Shown: positions 23,428-35,818 of the stretch, piece after piece | How positions within the stretch are numbered: the stretch's first letter is position 1 | How the letters are laid out: the number at the start of each line of letters is the position of its first letter | Assembly: GCA_004352715.1 (NCBI GenBank) | Contig: SCFE01000072.1 | Coordinates: forward strand, 458,607 to 522,606 | DNA length: 64,000 bases | From: Hofstenia miamia | Lineage: Eukaryota; Xenacoelomorpha; Acoela | Reading direction: 5' to 3' | Translations under genes and position numbers: made by a program | Notes under the pieces: model-generated | What the model was told of the DNA's origin: nothing | The model's database searches: none | The model's input: the letters and a program-made list of their open reading frames with translations, nothing else

Positions 23428-24054
23428 CCCGAAGCATCCTATTACAAGATTAAAGTCACTAACTGTCTTGTCCATATTCTTCCGCAATTACCTTCAAGCG
23501 TATTAGGAACTTACTAATCGTGAGACTTAGAATTTTATACAGTCACGAAATCTTTCTGCATCGTGAAGCAATACGCATTGTAGTGCTGCCTTTCTTCAAA
23601 GGAAATATTTGAAAGATTTTGGGGCAATTTGCACGTTATTCGCCCATATATTCCATGCATTCTCAAGAAATATCTTTACATGTCCTGTTTTCTGTAAATA
23701 GGCCACCCAAATCCCGTCTAGGCGTGCCTTGCACTAAATCAGAACTAAAGATGGAAATATATTAGGCGGAGATTTGCTACTCAGTGCTGCTCTCAGATTT
23801 TAGATATCTGTACTATTCAATGTGTTAAGAGCATTTAAATATTATAAGTTAATGTGGTACCGTACCAGGACTATGACCGTAAAGCCAGGCATCCGCTCGA
23901 AAACGCGTACCTGCGCATCACTAGCATGTATAAACTTCTATTAATAAAAAAATCATAAATCTTTTATTGGCGTTATTTTATCTTATAGCTTAACCTGTAC
24001 TAAATATTTGAGGATTAAAATTTTAAATTTATGAGTATTGCAATACAGTATATA
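23428..24054. other. No gene seen
   Basis: Unannotated sequence between the MITE and the Tc1 element. Confidence 0.6.
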
Positions 24055-24257
24055 CAGTACTGGCCAAAAGTTTGGGAACAGTAACCTGTCTAAAGCGTGT
24101 TTTATGCTATTTCCTGGAAACTTCGTAAAATTCCTGGAATTCCTCCATTTTTTTTTAGCATTTACAACAGATTCATTTAGCCAATCAAATTAACACAATT
24201 TTAGATTTACACACAATACATTTTCACTGAAAAAGCACTATCATTATAGTTTGCAAT

Positions 24258-25256
24258 ATGGTCTGTGGTAGTAAAATTTCACCAAAAAAGCATGCTCAAG
24301 TTCATATCTTGTACAAGGAGGGGTACAATTATCGCGCTATAGCTGTTAAAATGGACGTGTCAATATCTTCGGTATTCAGAAGTGTTACTCACTATCAGCA
24401 ACAGCAAAAATTTTTCCTCTCGCAAGCAGTCTGGAAGACCAAAAGTGACAACCCTCAGACTGACCATCTCATTCACTGTTACGTCGTCAAACAACTATTC
24501 TCTTCATTTTCTGAAGTCAAAGCAAATCTAGGTGCGGTAGTGCAGAATCTATCAACACGCACCATTAGGCGTCTATTGAATACTACCTTGGACCTTCCAT
24601 CATGCAAACCAGCAGCCAAACCCCGATTGTCTTCAAAGATCATTCGAGACTGGTTGCGCTTCTGCAGGCAATACCAACACTTCACCCCTGAGATGTGGCA
24701 TCAAGTAATGTTTAGTGACATCATACTGGCCACACGTTCAGTGATCAAGAAACCAAAAATTCAACACACATTATACGCAACAAGCAGTCCACTCAGCATC
24801 TTCTGTGATGATTGGGGGTGCCATAACTGCGAATGGTCGTGCTGGTCTGCATTTTGTTCCTCACAACGAGAGAGTCACAGCCAAGGCCTACCTCAAAATA
24901 ATTAGGAGAAAGTTCCCATGTTTATGCAGCTTCACGGAACATCTGTACTACAACAAGATGGTGCTCCTTGCCACAGCACCAAAGTTGTGAAGCATGGAAT
25001 GCATCACAAGACTTTCAGCTGCTTGAGAACTGGCCAGGAAACCTCCAGACCTCAACGACATAAAAAATTGCTGGCATCACTGTCTGAGGAAACGCCAATG
25101 CACATCACTCGACGATCTGAAGGAGCAAATTAAAGTGGTATGGTGCACAGAGATTACTGATGATTATTGTAGAAAGCTGGTTGAGTCAATGTCAAATCGA
25201 ATTGCCACGAGTTTTGCGGATAATGACGGACATACAAAATATTAGTGAGTTTTTCT
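24258..25256 (+). pseudogene. Tc1 transposase pseudogene, catalytic Glu replaced by Lys
   Basis: Starts ATG at 24258 with a helix-turn-helix: KKHAQVHILYKEGYNYRAI, then MDVSISSVFRSV. After frame changes come WLRFCRQYQHFTPEMWHQVM followed by FSD (first D), IGGAITANGRAGLHFVP, VLQQDGAPCHSTKVVK (second D) and, in another frame, PDLNDIKNCW. Relatives have IEN at the last position, so the third catalytic residue is Lys (25063-25065). The C-terminus ends SFADNDGHTKY and a stop. At least three frame changes. Confidence 0.8.
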
Positions 25257-25763
25257 GAATTAACTATTTACTTTCTACACAGTGTTATCATCATTTTTCT
25301 ACACTGTGTTATTATATTGTTTCTACATTGCGTTTTTTAGTGTAAAATACAAAAATTTCTAAATTTGGAAAGTGTTCCCNNNNTGCATCACAAGACTTTC
25401 AGCTGCTTGAGAACTGGCCAGGAAACCTCCAGACCTCAACGACATAAAAAATTGCTGGCATCACTGTCTGAGGAAACGCCAATGCACATCACTCGACGAT
25501 CTGAAGGAGCAAATTAAAGTGGTATGGTGCACAGAGATTACTGATGATTATTGTAGAAAGCTGGTTGAGTCAATGTCAAATCGAATTGCCACGAGTTTTG
25601 CGGATAATGACGGACATACAAAATATTAGTGAGTTTTTCTGAATTAACTATTTACTTTCTACACAGTGTTATCATCATTTTTCTACACTGTGTTATTATA
25701 TTGTTTCTACATTGCGTTTTTTAGTGTAAAATACAAAAATTTCTAAATTTGGAAAGTGTTCCC
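25000..25763. repeat. 380-bp direct duplicate around four Ns
   Basis: 25000-25379 and 25384-25763 read the same. Position next to an N4 spacer indicates unmerged overlapping contig ends. Confidence 0.85.
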
Positions 25764-25772
25764 AAACTTTTG

Positions 25773-25776
<4 letters not shown>

Positions 25777-25814
<38 letters not shown>
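25777..25814. repeat. (TA)n microsatellite
   Basis: Directly abuts the truncated right end of the Tc1 element. Confidence 0.9.
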
Positions 25815-25816
<2 letters not shown>

Positions 25817-26156
25817 AACAAAAGTTTACAAATTAGTAGTTGCAATAACTCAAAAAGAGTAAAAAATTTCAACTCACAGACTGATCATAGTCCCGCTCAA
25901 AGCGGGTCCAAAATCCAGTCTCAAATGCTAAACTATGGTATGATAATCTAGGTTTTGACAATTTGACACTATGTAGCTAGTTCACCGACGGATAAATTGA
26001 ATAATTTGAACCAACAGTCCGTTCGGGGTTAAGATCCAGGTAGATGAATGTATCCTCTATTTAATAATATGTAAGTCCTCACAAATAAAGTTCTTCTTCG
26101 ATTCAATTATATCGTACAATTAGCCCGCCCATGCTTTATTGAAGCGAACACAGAAA

Positions 26157-27217
26157 TCAAAGAAGAAAATTGCCATTTATAGGTGGTAAGCCTAATTCAG
26201 CAAGACAAAGGTCGTTTGCAGTTGTACAACGAATGCCAAGCAAGGATTTAATCACACTAATGTACATAATCAACGATAAAAGTGCAGAATTTAGTACCAT
26301 TTTCTTAAAGGAGAAGGAGAGAGCAGCGTTCTTTGACATGAACGACACAAACTTCAGCACATCACAGGTTTTTTGCATGCAGTGCTTTTCAAGTGCGGGC
26401 AGTATTTTGCCCATAAAACTGAATGCAGCACCTAGATAGATATGGAGGTAGCATAGCTTAAAAGCTAAGTAACTTACCACTAAGTCTACTATTCACAACC
26501 ATGAACTTTGTCTTTTTCATGTTGATTTGCAGAAATCGATTGAAATGTTGTTTGTGATAGCAACAGTAAGGGCACGTTGAGCATTCTGATACATGGCAGC
26601 AAGGATCGCACAACATCACAAAACCGCACCCGAATGCTTTCAGCGCATGAATAAGACAAGGCCAATGAACACGTTATACAAAAAACTTTGAAGGACTTCA
26701 CTATTCTAAGGACGGCATAATTCATAAGAAGTCTTAGTGTCACAATCCAATCCATGCACGATCTTCCTCCTTGAGCACATCTTTGTTCTCTGTCAGTATT
26801 AAACCAGAGCATCAAACGCTTACGGAGTGTACTGTCATATATCTTAGCTAAGCAATGCTTTACCGATAGACCCTTGGTGAGCTCTTTTGACAATAGTAAC
26901 AAAACGACTGAAGCACCAAAATAGAGGGAAAGATAGTGAGAAGAATGTTACATTTAACTGTATGGGCAAGTAGTTAATCCACTTCTTGGTAAGAAATTGA
27001 AGGCAGATGCAGGGATGCCGAAGTGTGCTCCACTACTACTAGATTTCGAATCAGTCGCAGCAGTCGTTAATTCTATCCGATCATCAGTGATCTGAATGAG
27101 AGGTTCATGCCAAAAAGTCATTAGATACTGAGGTTCATTGTGTTCTGGATTAAAGATATTCTCAAAATGGAGTTGGAATTCATCATTAGACGGAGAATCA
27201 TCAGTTACAGACTCCAA
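26157..27217 (-). pseudogene. LINE reverse transcriptase remnant lacking the catalytic palm block
   Basis: Blocks seen: GAHFGIPASAFNFLP (27050-27010 region), RCAQGGRSCMDWIVTLRLL, then, directly after a partial block A, SQTTFQSISANQHEKDKVHG and, after a frame change, FKLCYLHIYLGAAFSFMG, LLGIRCTTANDLCLAELGLP. The YxDD block that should lie between is missing, so the copy has an internal deletion. The 'RCTTANDLCLAELGLPP' part is the typical C-terminal region following RT. Confidence 0.65.
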
Positions 27218-27449
27218 ACCATCACTCTCCAGTCAATTGAATTCCAGATTTTTTCGTTCCTTTCCTTCAAGCATTCTCTGCCAACAGTCAAATGGCAAAT
27301 CGTCATTGACATAGCAGTTATCAGGAATCTTTCAGCCAGTGAGATCAAATAGCTAAAATCTTCAAAGCACTTGTCAATATAGTCCACAACACGAGGGGGT
27401 GTTCGATTGCAGACGTCCTTCTAAGAAATCTATGAGAGTTCATTTCAAC

Positions 27450-28000
27450 TACCTGAATCTGATGTTGGTAATGTTTGAGGTTTGAAGGCTTAACCTCCAA
27501 AGCATGAAATTCCAGGGATTTAAATCTATTAAAAAGATCATGAGGGAGAGTATCACGTGGCAAGATTTCAAAATCAATGAAAACTGTAAGAGGGGCATGG
27601 TTAGAAGGAAGATTAAGATCCACATCCACTGATAATGATAAAACACTATCAATTATTTCAGATGACACCAAGCGCTAGTCAAGCTCAGAGATCCTATTTG
27701 TGCACTTCCTCTAAGAGAGCTTGCTATTATAAGATTCATTGTCATAGAAGAGATTGTTGACAACGCCAAGAAGTTAAACAAATTATAACAATTTTGGCAT
27801 TTTGATTGGAAGAAGAAATAGGGTCATCCAATTCCAGATAACCAGCTTTTCCTGGTATGTTTCACAAAAACTTGTTAAGCAAAGGTCCAAAGCGGGAATT
27901 CAAGTCACCCAAAATCACAAAATTGTATAAAAGATAACACATCATAAATTCGTTTATTTTAGCTCTAGTATCCAATGAGAAATATGGAGAGTCAGAAGGT
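27450..28000 (-). pseudogene. LINE endonuclease remnant
   Basis: Contains FVILGDLNSRFGPLLNKF (about 27920-27870), the 'GDxN' metal/phosphodiesterase motif of AP-type endonucleases, and farther on VSSEIIDSVLSLSVDVDLNL followed by SNHAPL, matching the SDHxPL motif with the catalytic His but Asn in place of Asp. Confidence 0.7.
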
Positions 28001-28399
28001 GTGAGACATACACTTTAAAGACAACAGCAGGATGCCGACCAAACGAAACAAAATGAGACCAGAGAGAGAGCATTAGCAATCAATATAGAGCACCCATCAC
28101 TTGTCCAGAGGATTGACTTGTACGAATCGTTTTGTATCCTGGCATTGTAAAAGAGAGCATAGTCTTAAACTCACTTAAGAAGATCATATCCGATTTTGAT
28201 AATCAATTCCGCTTCAAGATTATTCTTAAAGGCATTGAAATTCCAATGGGTAATACAAAGAGCGCTGCAACTATCTCGGATATATTTACAGAAATGACAT
28301 TGGCTCTAACTATCTATGACACTTCCATCACTCAATTTTGCACCCTGTGTTCTCAAGTTTATCGTACTACCACTTTTCAGCTTCCGTCTGTACTCTGCG

Positions 28400-28690
28400 C
28401 GAACAGCAGGGTGAATGTAATGTTTCATTTCAAACTTTCTTCACAGCAACTTGATGTGAATATTGGAGCTTTTTAACAACTGAATCCATCTGATAATGAG
28501 TTTCCAACGTAATCACAACAGGACGGTCGCAACCGGCAGTCTCAGTTCCAAGTCCTCTAAAATTAACTATATTTGCAATAAAAACTTCCACAAAATCCAC
28601 TATCCTCTTGATGCCATGTCATAGATCTCGGTAAAAATATTCTGCGAACTTTGGAGCTGCCGCTGACCTTCTTGAAGCTCTGTACACAGT
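28400..28690 (-). pseudogene. LINE ORF1-like remnant
   Basis: Minus-strand text: TELQEGQRQLQSSQNIFTEI, then FVEVFIANIVNFRGLGTE followed by GCDRPVVITLETHYQMDSVV. 'RPVxIxLxxxxxxxxVxKxxxxL' resembles the RRM/CTD of LINE ORF1 proteins that bind RNA. A coiled-coil-like Gln-rich start precedes it. Identification is moderate. Confidence 0.5.
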
Positions 28691-28995
28691 ATACACACGC
28701 TTAAGGAAAATACCAATGCATTTTTAGGCAAAATACCGCGGCATCGGTGTTTTTCGGCATTGGCAAAATACAGTGATAATAATTTTGGTATCCTCATTCA
28801 GTTGAGCAGCACAAAATGCCACTTTTGAATTATCCAAATTAAGATAGTATGTGCTTAAATATACGCTAAAGCACCACCAACATAAGTGATAGTGAATTGA
28901 CACGTTCATTAGCTATCTCTATCATACAGAGAAAAATATTATTTTGAATACAAACATACTTAGAATTTCTGAAAAGATCTAGGCAAAATATTTTG

Positions 28996-29325
28996 CTAAA
29001 TTTATATATATATATATATNNNNNNNNNNNNNNNNNNNNNNNNNNNNNNNNNNNNNNNNNNNNNNNNNNNNNNNNNNNNNNNNNNNNNNNNNNNNNNNNN
29101 NNNNNNNNNNNNNNNNNNNNNNNNNNNNNNNNNNNNNNNNNNNNNNNNNNNNNNNNNNNNNNNNNNNNNNNNNNNNNNNNNNNNNNNNNNNNNNNNNNNN
29201 NNNNNNNNNNNNNNNNNNNNNNNNNNNNNNNNNNNNNNNNNNNNNNNNNNNNNNNNNNNNNNNNNNNNNNNNNNNNNNATATATATATATATATATATAT
29301 ACAATATATATATATATATATATAT
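28996..29325. other. TA microsatellite with a 259-N gap
   Basis: TA runs at 28996-29019 and 29279-29325 around Ns. Frames across it are artefacts. Confidence 0.95.
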
Positions 29326-29383
29326 TAGGTAGAGTGGAAATATAATTTTTTGATTTTTGAAAAAATGGATTCTAAGAAGCTGC

Positions 29384-29852
29384 CTCTACTTCTAAAACTA
29401 CAAATTTTCATGTTTCTATGTAGTTGCCATCTTTGTGCCCGCTACTTCCCCATATTTACAATTGCAATTTTATAGTTATAGCGCTTCAAAAAACTAAAAA
29501 AACCTATGTAAACGTTTCCAGTTTTTCCTTGTTTCCCCTTGTCAAGATAAGAATTTAAACTACCCAGTATGAAAATTGTATTATATGTAAACATTTTGAA
29601 AAAACATTACAGTGAAATATAATGTAAAATTTTAACGCTTGTATTGACAATGAAAATAATGAAAATCTTGGAAAGATTATATGGGTTTTCTTAGTTTAAT
29701 GAAGCGCTACAAAATGGTGTACAGAATGAGATCCCAATTCTAAGATTTGAGGATTTTGCAATTTTGCCCCCTTGCAATTAAGAATAGGGGTAGGCGACAG
29801 TTAAGATGCCAACTACATAAAAACATGAAAAATAGTAGCTTTAGAAATAGAG
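29384..29852. mobile_element. Foldback element with long imperfect arms, between TA tracts
   Basis: The left arm (29384-29515) and right arm (29681-29852) are inverted copies with divergence. Both contain TTTTCATGTTT.TATGTAGTTG and, farther in, TAGCGCTTCA...AAACTAA.AAAACC. The right arm has an extra block of about 50 bases. TA repeat adjoins both sides. No coding sequence; superfamily unknown. Confidence 0.7.
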
Positions 29853-29872
29853 CTATATATATATATATATAT

Positions 29873-32690
29873 TTGTAGACAATCAGCCCGTCGTCATCGG
29901 GGATCAACATATTCTTGGCGGAAAGCAATGGCTGCGGGTAAGTGATGTGGTAAACAGAGCGTGGTGGCTAACGTGGGTCAACTGTATGTAGTCGCAACAT
30001 GATGCTCGTTCGGTTGGTAAATTAATACATAAAGAAATCTATTGCAAAATGTGTTCAGATTCAGCTTGTGCTAAATTCCAGAACAAATGTTAGTAATTAA
30101 CTTGTCGTATGTATTCGTATTTCTGTCCAGCAGACATTCTTTCTTTAGATTCAATTGACGACAGTGTCAAATAGAATACACTTTTGTTATGAAGATAAAT
30201 TTTTATTATTCTGCATTTAAAATGATTTATTGATTGTAATTTGCATTCGTCTGTTGCAAATGTAATCAAATGTGTTTGTAGGGCACTGAGAATTCAACAG
30301 AAAAGCGTTTATTTAAGCGTTAACCTTATGACGGGGCGCTAATGTTGCTCATGCATTTAATAACTACATATTCATTATACTATTGTCTTGGTAGATATTT
30401 TGCAATGCAAAACACCAATGAGCTAAGCTATGAATTTCTGGGAGAAACCTTCACATGTTTCTGACTATGAATGGAGCAATCGCTTATAAATTTTGAAATA
30501 AATTTTCAAATACTTCTTATGGTTTCAACAGTTTAGACAATAGTTAAATAAATAACTACCCAAATGGTAGGTTCTTTGAGACAGCGATTGATTAAATTGA
30601 ATTAAGGAGTTTAGTTCGTTTTGAATGTTTTTTGGGTATAGGTGGTTTTCAATATGTCATTGTCTTATGGTCTCACTAGTTACAAAATGGTTAAATGCTG
30701 AAAAAGTTATCTTAATTAGTTAGTCAAAAACACAATTGGTAGTAGTTAGCTAACAAGTTAAAAACTTGTCATTACTGGTTTCCATTGTCAAAAGTTGATT
30801 GGGGGATTAGATTAATGGCTACGTTTCTACGGTTTGAGAAAATATTATTTTGAATATTATGGTTGACTAATTTCTAGTAAAGTATGAATGAATGTATAGT
30901 AAATAAATTTCAAATTAAGAAATTAATGAGTCTTCTTTGTTGCTAATATAATGTCTCTGCTGGAAAATTGTATTTCGCATAAAAACGCGATAGGTTTCAA
31001 AATTTAGAGATCCATGTAAATTACATTCTTAATCCTGAATAATATCAGGAGAGAGAGGTTATTTCTAAATCAAATATGGGGCAGATATACATTCATTTAT
31101 TATTTATGGACCCGATTTTTTGAAAACTATTAAAAATTATTACATGGTATAGAGTTGAAATCTCTGCTTGAAATGACATTTCACTGGGCTCTGAGAGGTT
31201 CCTTATCAACTTTCTCAGTAACTTATGCAACTTATGCAATTGATAGTTTCTTAAAGTACATGTACCATATTTGATGAAATTACTACAATATATTTTGAAA
31301 TATGCATTGGGTTAAAAAACTTAGGTTTGTGGTGGTCCGCATCAATATCATACATTAATTTGAATTCACATTTGAGTTTTACATTTTGGGATTTTTGAAT
31401 GCCATTTTTTTGAGTTTTATGAATCAGAATATAATTTTTTTCTATAGAAATCGCATTCTGTTTGATAAAGTTTTATCTGGCAAACTTTTATCAACCAGCA
31501 TAGTTTTCTATACTAAATACAGATCAACGCTCTGTGTGCCAGGGTCTCCAGAGGTTTCTCACGGTTAACCCGGATCGTAGATTCACCCACAGCTCAGTCT
31601 GTCGACTGGTACTGTAAACTCTACTATTAAGTACAGTAATGAGTTTTTTAGTTCTGAAACTGATTTAGTTTGTGCAGGTAAATTCTCTATCATTAATTTT
31701 AAATTACTTGTTACTTCTTGTAATTAACAACTAGTAAGTTAATTTTTTGATGAAACATTTTTTCATTTAAGCAACTGAAAATTTTTTTGGAATCTACTAT
31801 CTTTATCCAAGTTATTCCATAATTTTGCTGAAAATATATAAATGAGTCTTTCATAATGTTACTTCTAAATTTTTTACATTGATATGGACCACGACGAACA
31901 TTTTATTTTAGAGAGATGCTATCTTTCAATTTATAAAATATTTGTAAGGTTTTTGTTGCGTGACTTCATCAGCGTGTAATACCATATAATCTTTTGTCAT
32001 TCATCTTTTAATTGCATTATTTTTTATAATTCTGTTCATTCATTAAAAAATTCTTCTTAATTTTCTTTGAGAATTTTCAGATAAGTTTGTTCACAAGTAA
32101 CAAAATTACATATATTTTGATTTATCCGGAGATTTAATCAACATTGCAATCCATTTTCTTGGCAATATATTGGATATTTTTTAGTTAACTTGATATTAGC
32201 AGTCATTTTTTCAATTAGTGAATTTACAAAATCAATTAACTTTCCCGATATATTATTCTTGATTGTTCAATTATTTCATTTTTGCATTTCCAATATATGC
32301 TATGCAAACTAATTTTCACTAGCTTAAAAAATTTTAATCAAAAAAAAATGTTTTTAATTGCTCTAAGCCTCCAAAATTGTAACAATTTGACAATCACAGG
32401 AGAGAAGAAAACCATTAGTAATTCCCAGACTGACATGAAAAAAACATTTCAATATAACTTACTTGTGTTAGCATTTTTTATGCACTTCATTACAATGCAG
32501 GCAAACTTGATAATTGATTTCTAATCATTTACTTAAAAAATTTGTCAAAACTATGAAATTATTGATATCATGTACTTTACATTTTTTCATTCACGCATCA
32601 ACATTATCAAAGAATATATTTACTTTGTATTACAGACGAAGCCGAAATTTAATAGCTAAGTTCAAGGGACCGAACAAATAAATTAACTAT
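29873..32690. other. No gene seen
   Basis: AT-rich unannotated DNA. A less AT-rich stretch at 29873-30000 has no recognisable product. Confidence 0.55.
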
Positions 32691-32764
32691 GAAAAAGGTG
32701 TCCATTTTAGAGAGGTTCCCATAGAATTAACTAGAGAGAGGTTAACTTTAGATAGGCTCGACTG
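32690..32764. mobile_element. Possible pogo/Tigger-like terminus
   Basis: Read on minus from 32764: CAGTCGAGCCTATCTAAAGT followed by TAACCTCTCTCTAGTTAA and later CCTCTCTAAAATGGACACC, then TA outside the CAG. This is the style of Tigger/pogo ends (CAGTxGAxCCTCxxTAxxxxGGACACC). The other end was not found. Confidence 0.45.
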
Positions 32765-33595
32765 TATAAACTTTTTGTGTGTTAAGAACTTAAGCTCAAA
32801 TTTTAACTATAAATTATAATAAAAATTGAATTTTTGTATATTTCAATTTCATTAATTATTTTTTTGATGTATCTTGTAGCCATTCAGCAGTGGCAAACCA
32901 GTGTGGCCATTGGTGATTTCCACAATTATTTCAATGTTGAGAATACAATTTGAGAGAGGATTTTCCAATAACATCACTCATGTCAACAACAAAGTGGGAA
33001 AACATTTAATTGAGAATGCAGAAAATACATCGTAATATATCATCAGCAACAGTAATGCTTTCTGATATAATACATAATGTCATACCTGTCATTCCCAAAT
33101 TTCATGCTATGTAATTCACTCCTGTATCAGCCCAAAATTTATGCAGCAAAGCATTTGAAGGAAATCCATTTTCAAGCATTTAGCTCATCCCATTTGATTT
33201 CATAGTCTGAGAAAATCTGTTACATCCTACAATTTTTCTATTAAGTGTCAACAAAAAAATTTTTGCAGATAAAGCTTTTCTTGTATAATGGATTCATTTA
33301 TTTAGCTAACTGCCTAAAGTGCCTTAACAAGTTCCCGATTGAATTATATATTTGCAACAACATTAAGGGCAGTCTATATTAACCAATGATGGTCTTTGTG
33401 TCCAATAAAGCTTAAAAGATGTTTTAGATTTACTACAAATTGAGATTGGGTGTGAATACATTTGTCTTTTACGGTGTACATTAAATTTTAGTAAGCAATC
33501 TAGAATGCTTGGGTCTATGTTAAAGTTCGATTTGTCAAAAATATCTGTATACTCACACACTAGCACATAGAGGCATCTTTTGATTATGAAACTAT
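32765..33595. other. No gene seen
   Basis: AT-rich unannotated sequence; the 67-codon frame on minus at 33.4 kb has no motif. Confidence 0.55.
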
Positions 33596-33597
33596 AA

Positions 33598-34280
33598 AGT
33601 GTGCTTCAAAAGCCTTCTGAACATAATGATTTTTAATAACTCAAAAACTATTAAGAGTTGAAAACCGTTTGAAAGGTTAAAGTTTCAAGTTTTGTGGGGA
33701 ATCTTCAAAGTTGCTCAATATTGGCACCATTTGTCACACGGCAAACATCTAGTCGATAGTCCATTTCCTGCCAAACGCATTACAGCATTTGGACGTCAAT
33801 GTTTCTCACAACTGCCGTTACTCGAGCCTTGGAAAGGGCGGCACATAAAGTTGTTGCTGGACAAAGCCCCAAAGAACAAAAGTCACATGGGGTAAGATCT
33901 GGAGATCTAGGAGGCCAGGGCATGAGAACGTCATCACTTCGCCAAGATTTCCCAATCCAGGCAGTCTTGTGTTAAGAAACTGCCATACTCTAAGACTCCA
34001 GTGTGGTGGTACCATCTTGTTGAAAAATGAAGTCATCAGATTCTTCTTCTTCAAACTAAGCCATTAACCAGTCTTCCAGCATGTTGAGATAGGCTTCACC
34101 GGTGATAGTTGCCTCTTCAAAGAAGAATGGTCCATAAACACCTTTCTTGGAAATTGCATTAAAATTACCAAAAACGTGTTTACACAAGCTTTAAAACGGC
34201 ACCAGCTTCATTTTTCTACGTGGAATAGTTAATGAGATATACACATTTGTAGTGTTCCCAAGACTTTTGAAACACCCTGG
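33598..34280 (-). mobile_element. Mariner-like remnant (about 680 bp) with inverted ends
   Basis: Left end AGTGTGCTTCAAAAGCCTTC then TGAACA; the complement of the right end reads CCAGGGTGTTTCAAAAGTCT then TGGGAACA. The right end looks intact (CAGGGTGTTTCAAAAGT is a common mariner-type terminus), while the left has lost a few bases. Transposase C-terminal remnant on minus inside. Confidence 0.7.
33690..34150 (-). pseudogene. Mariner-type transposase remnant (DD41D-like)
   Basis: The minus strand shows QQDG (second catalytic Asp codon 34014-34016), then in a shifted frame PHWSLRVWQFLNTRLPGL, then in a third WPPRSPDLTPCDFCSL with the third catalytic Asp at 33882-33884. 43 codons separate them here, close to the 41 of the DD41D group once indels are allowed. 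Frameshifts make it inactive. Confidence 0.7.
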
Positions 34281-35780
34281 AGTTTGAAAACACGTAGAGC
34301 CTTATCGTCCAATTTGGGGTCCAAGTTTATGTATTTATGATCAATATGCAGGTGGTACAAAATTCCAGACCCATTTCCATTTTTTTCACTGTTCAATACA
34401 CTTTTTTTAAAAACTATTAGCAATTATGTTAGTCACTTTATATTTTTTTCGCGGACCATGTTAATATTACTACTGCATTGAAATTGTAACAAAATCTTAA
34501 GCTATTTAGAATAAATTTGTTTGTATTTCTGTATCTTAAACCCATGCATTCTATTAGTTTGAGAGACAGTTAGTCATTATCAGATATTTCAACAAACGGA
34601 TATGTGGTATTGAAATTTAAAAAAAAGAGAACTGTTGTAAAGTTTATTATGGAAATTACCACATTTGCAATACTATTAGTTATTGTATATTTTTAGTTAT
34701 GTTTTTGCATGAAGCAATTTTAAGATATGTAAAACCACTATGAAATGAAAAAACGTAGGAAGTTTACAACCGAATAATGAATTCAAAATTTATCATTAAA
34801 ACATTTCAACAGACATGGATTTGCTATAATTTCATGTTTTATAAAATAGTAAGCACATATAATGACTAAAGGCATTGTGCAACTTAGTTCAACAACTTTG
34901 CAATTCACCAATTTTAAATGTTAACTTTGAGCATCGATATGCTGATTTTTACTGAGACAGATAGACCTCCATTCTAGTGTAGTGCGAAGTGATAACACTA
35001 TCTGAGTGGGATTTGCTTTGTTACTCCCTCTAAAATCGGTCAAACATGATTAAGCATGAGATGAGAGAAAAATAGGATGTACGCCGCCTTTGGCATTAGA
35101 TTCGTTTAATCGGTCAAATTGAAATTTGTCAAATTTGAAATTAAATATAAGACTACAGCAATCAGCTAGCGTTCTTTCTCTGTCTAGATTGGCATTACTT
35201 CATTATTTAGTGGATTAATGAATGTTTCAAGAACTGAAACATGAGGTCCATAAAAAAGGATATTTGAAAACTTTATATATACATCTTAAATGTCCAAAAT
35301 CAATTTATGATAGTTAATTTTTTACAAATTATGGAAGCACAGAGTTAATAGTAAGACAAATTATTAAAGGTCCAAGTTTGGAAGATACATAAAAATAAGA
35401 AACCATTTTTGTCTTAGAATATAATGATGGGATTCCTAGAAACTTGCTTAAATATATTTTCGCTGAGGTGACAAAAATTACATATGTGTTAAATATCGCA
35501 GTTGGACGTGAAGTTACTGTCTATATAATCACTTTAGAAGTGGAATTAATAACATATTTACAAATGAGATCTTTGTTTCACTTTACATACATTACAATCA
35601 TGTTGTCGAAATTGCTTATTCATTTAAAAGTTTTTTACATTTGGCACTTCTTTATGAGTAAATTATTTTATCTAGTTCAAAATTGGTAGTTGACTATTTC
35701 AATATAGCATTCAACATAGCAACTATTTTTTTAAAGAATATTGTCCTTAATTTATAAACCTTAATTATGTCTAATACTTT
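34281..35780. other. No gene seen
   Basis: AT-rich; the 81-codon frame at 35.4-35.7 kb has no recognisable feature. Confidence 0.55.
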
Positions 35781-35818
35781 TCGTTAAGACTATATTTGAA
35801 TTCAGTCGTGGAAGAATT

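Larger units (their letters stand above)
24055..25776 (+). mobile_element. Tc1-like transposon, second family
   Basis: Left end CAGTACTGGCCAAAAGTTTG at 24055, preceded by TA; right end ...GTTCCCAAACTTTTGGCCA, then TATATA. The last eight or so bases of the right end (expected complement of CAGTACTGG) are replaced by TA repeat. Transposase remnants fill the interior. A 380-bp block is repeated around four Ns (25000-25379 and 25384-25763), so the true element is about 1.3 kb. Confidence 0.85.
26157..28690 (-). mobile_element. Decayed non-LTR retrotransposon (LINE)
   Basis: On minus, from high to low coordinates: an ORF1-like segment (about 28690-28130), an AP-type endonuclease (about 28000-27450), a linker, RT N-terminal blocks (26900-26700) and the RT/connection C-terminus (26480-26157). 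Stops and frameshifts throughout. The order matches APE-type LINEs. The exact clade is not assigned. Tail and target duplication not found. Confidence 0.75.

Noticed and set aside
34970-35200. Possible tRNA-derived SINE
   Set aside because: No convincing A or B box and no poly(A) or simple-repeat tail.
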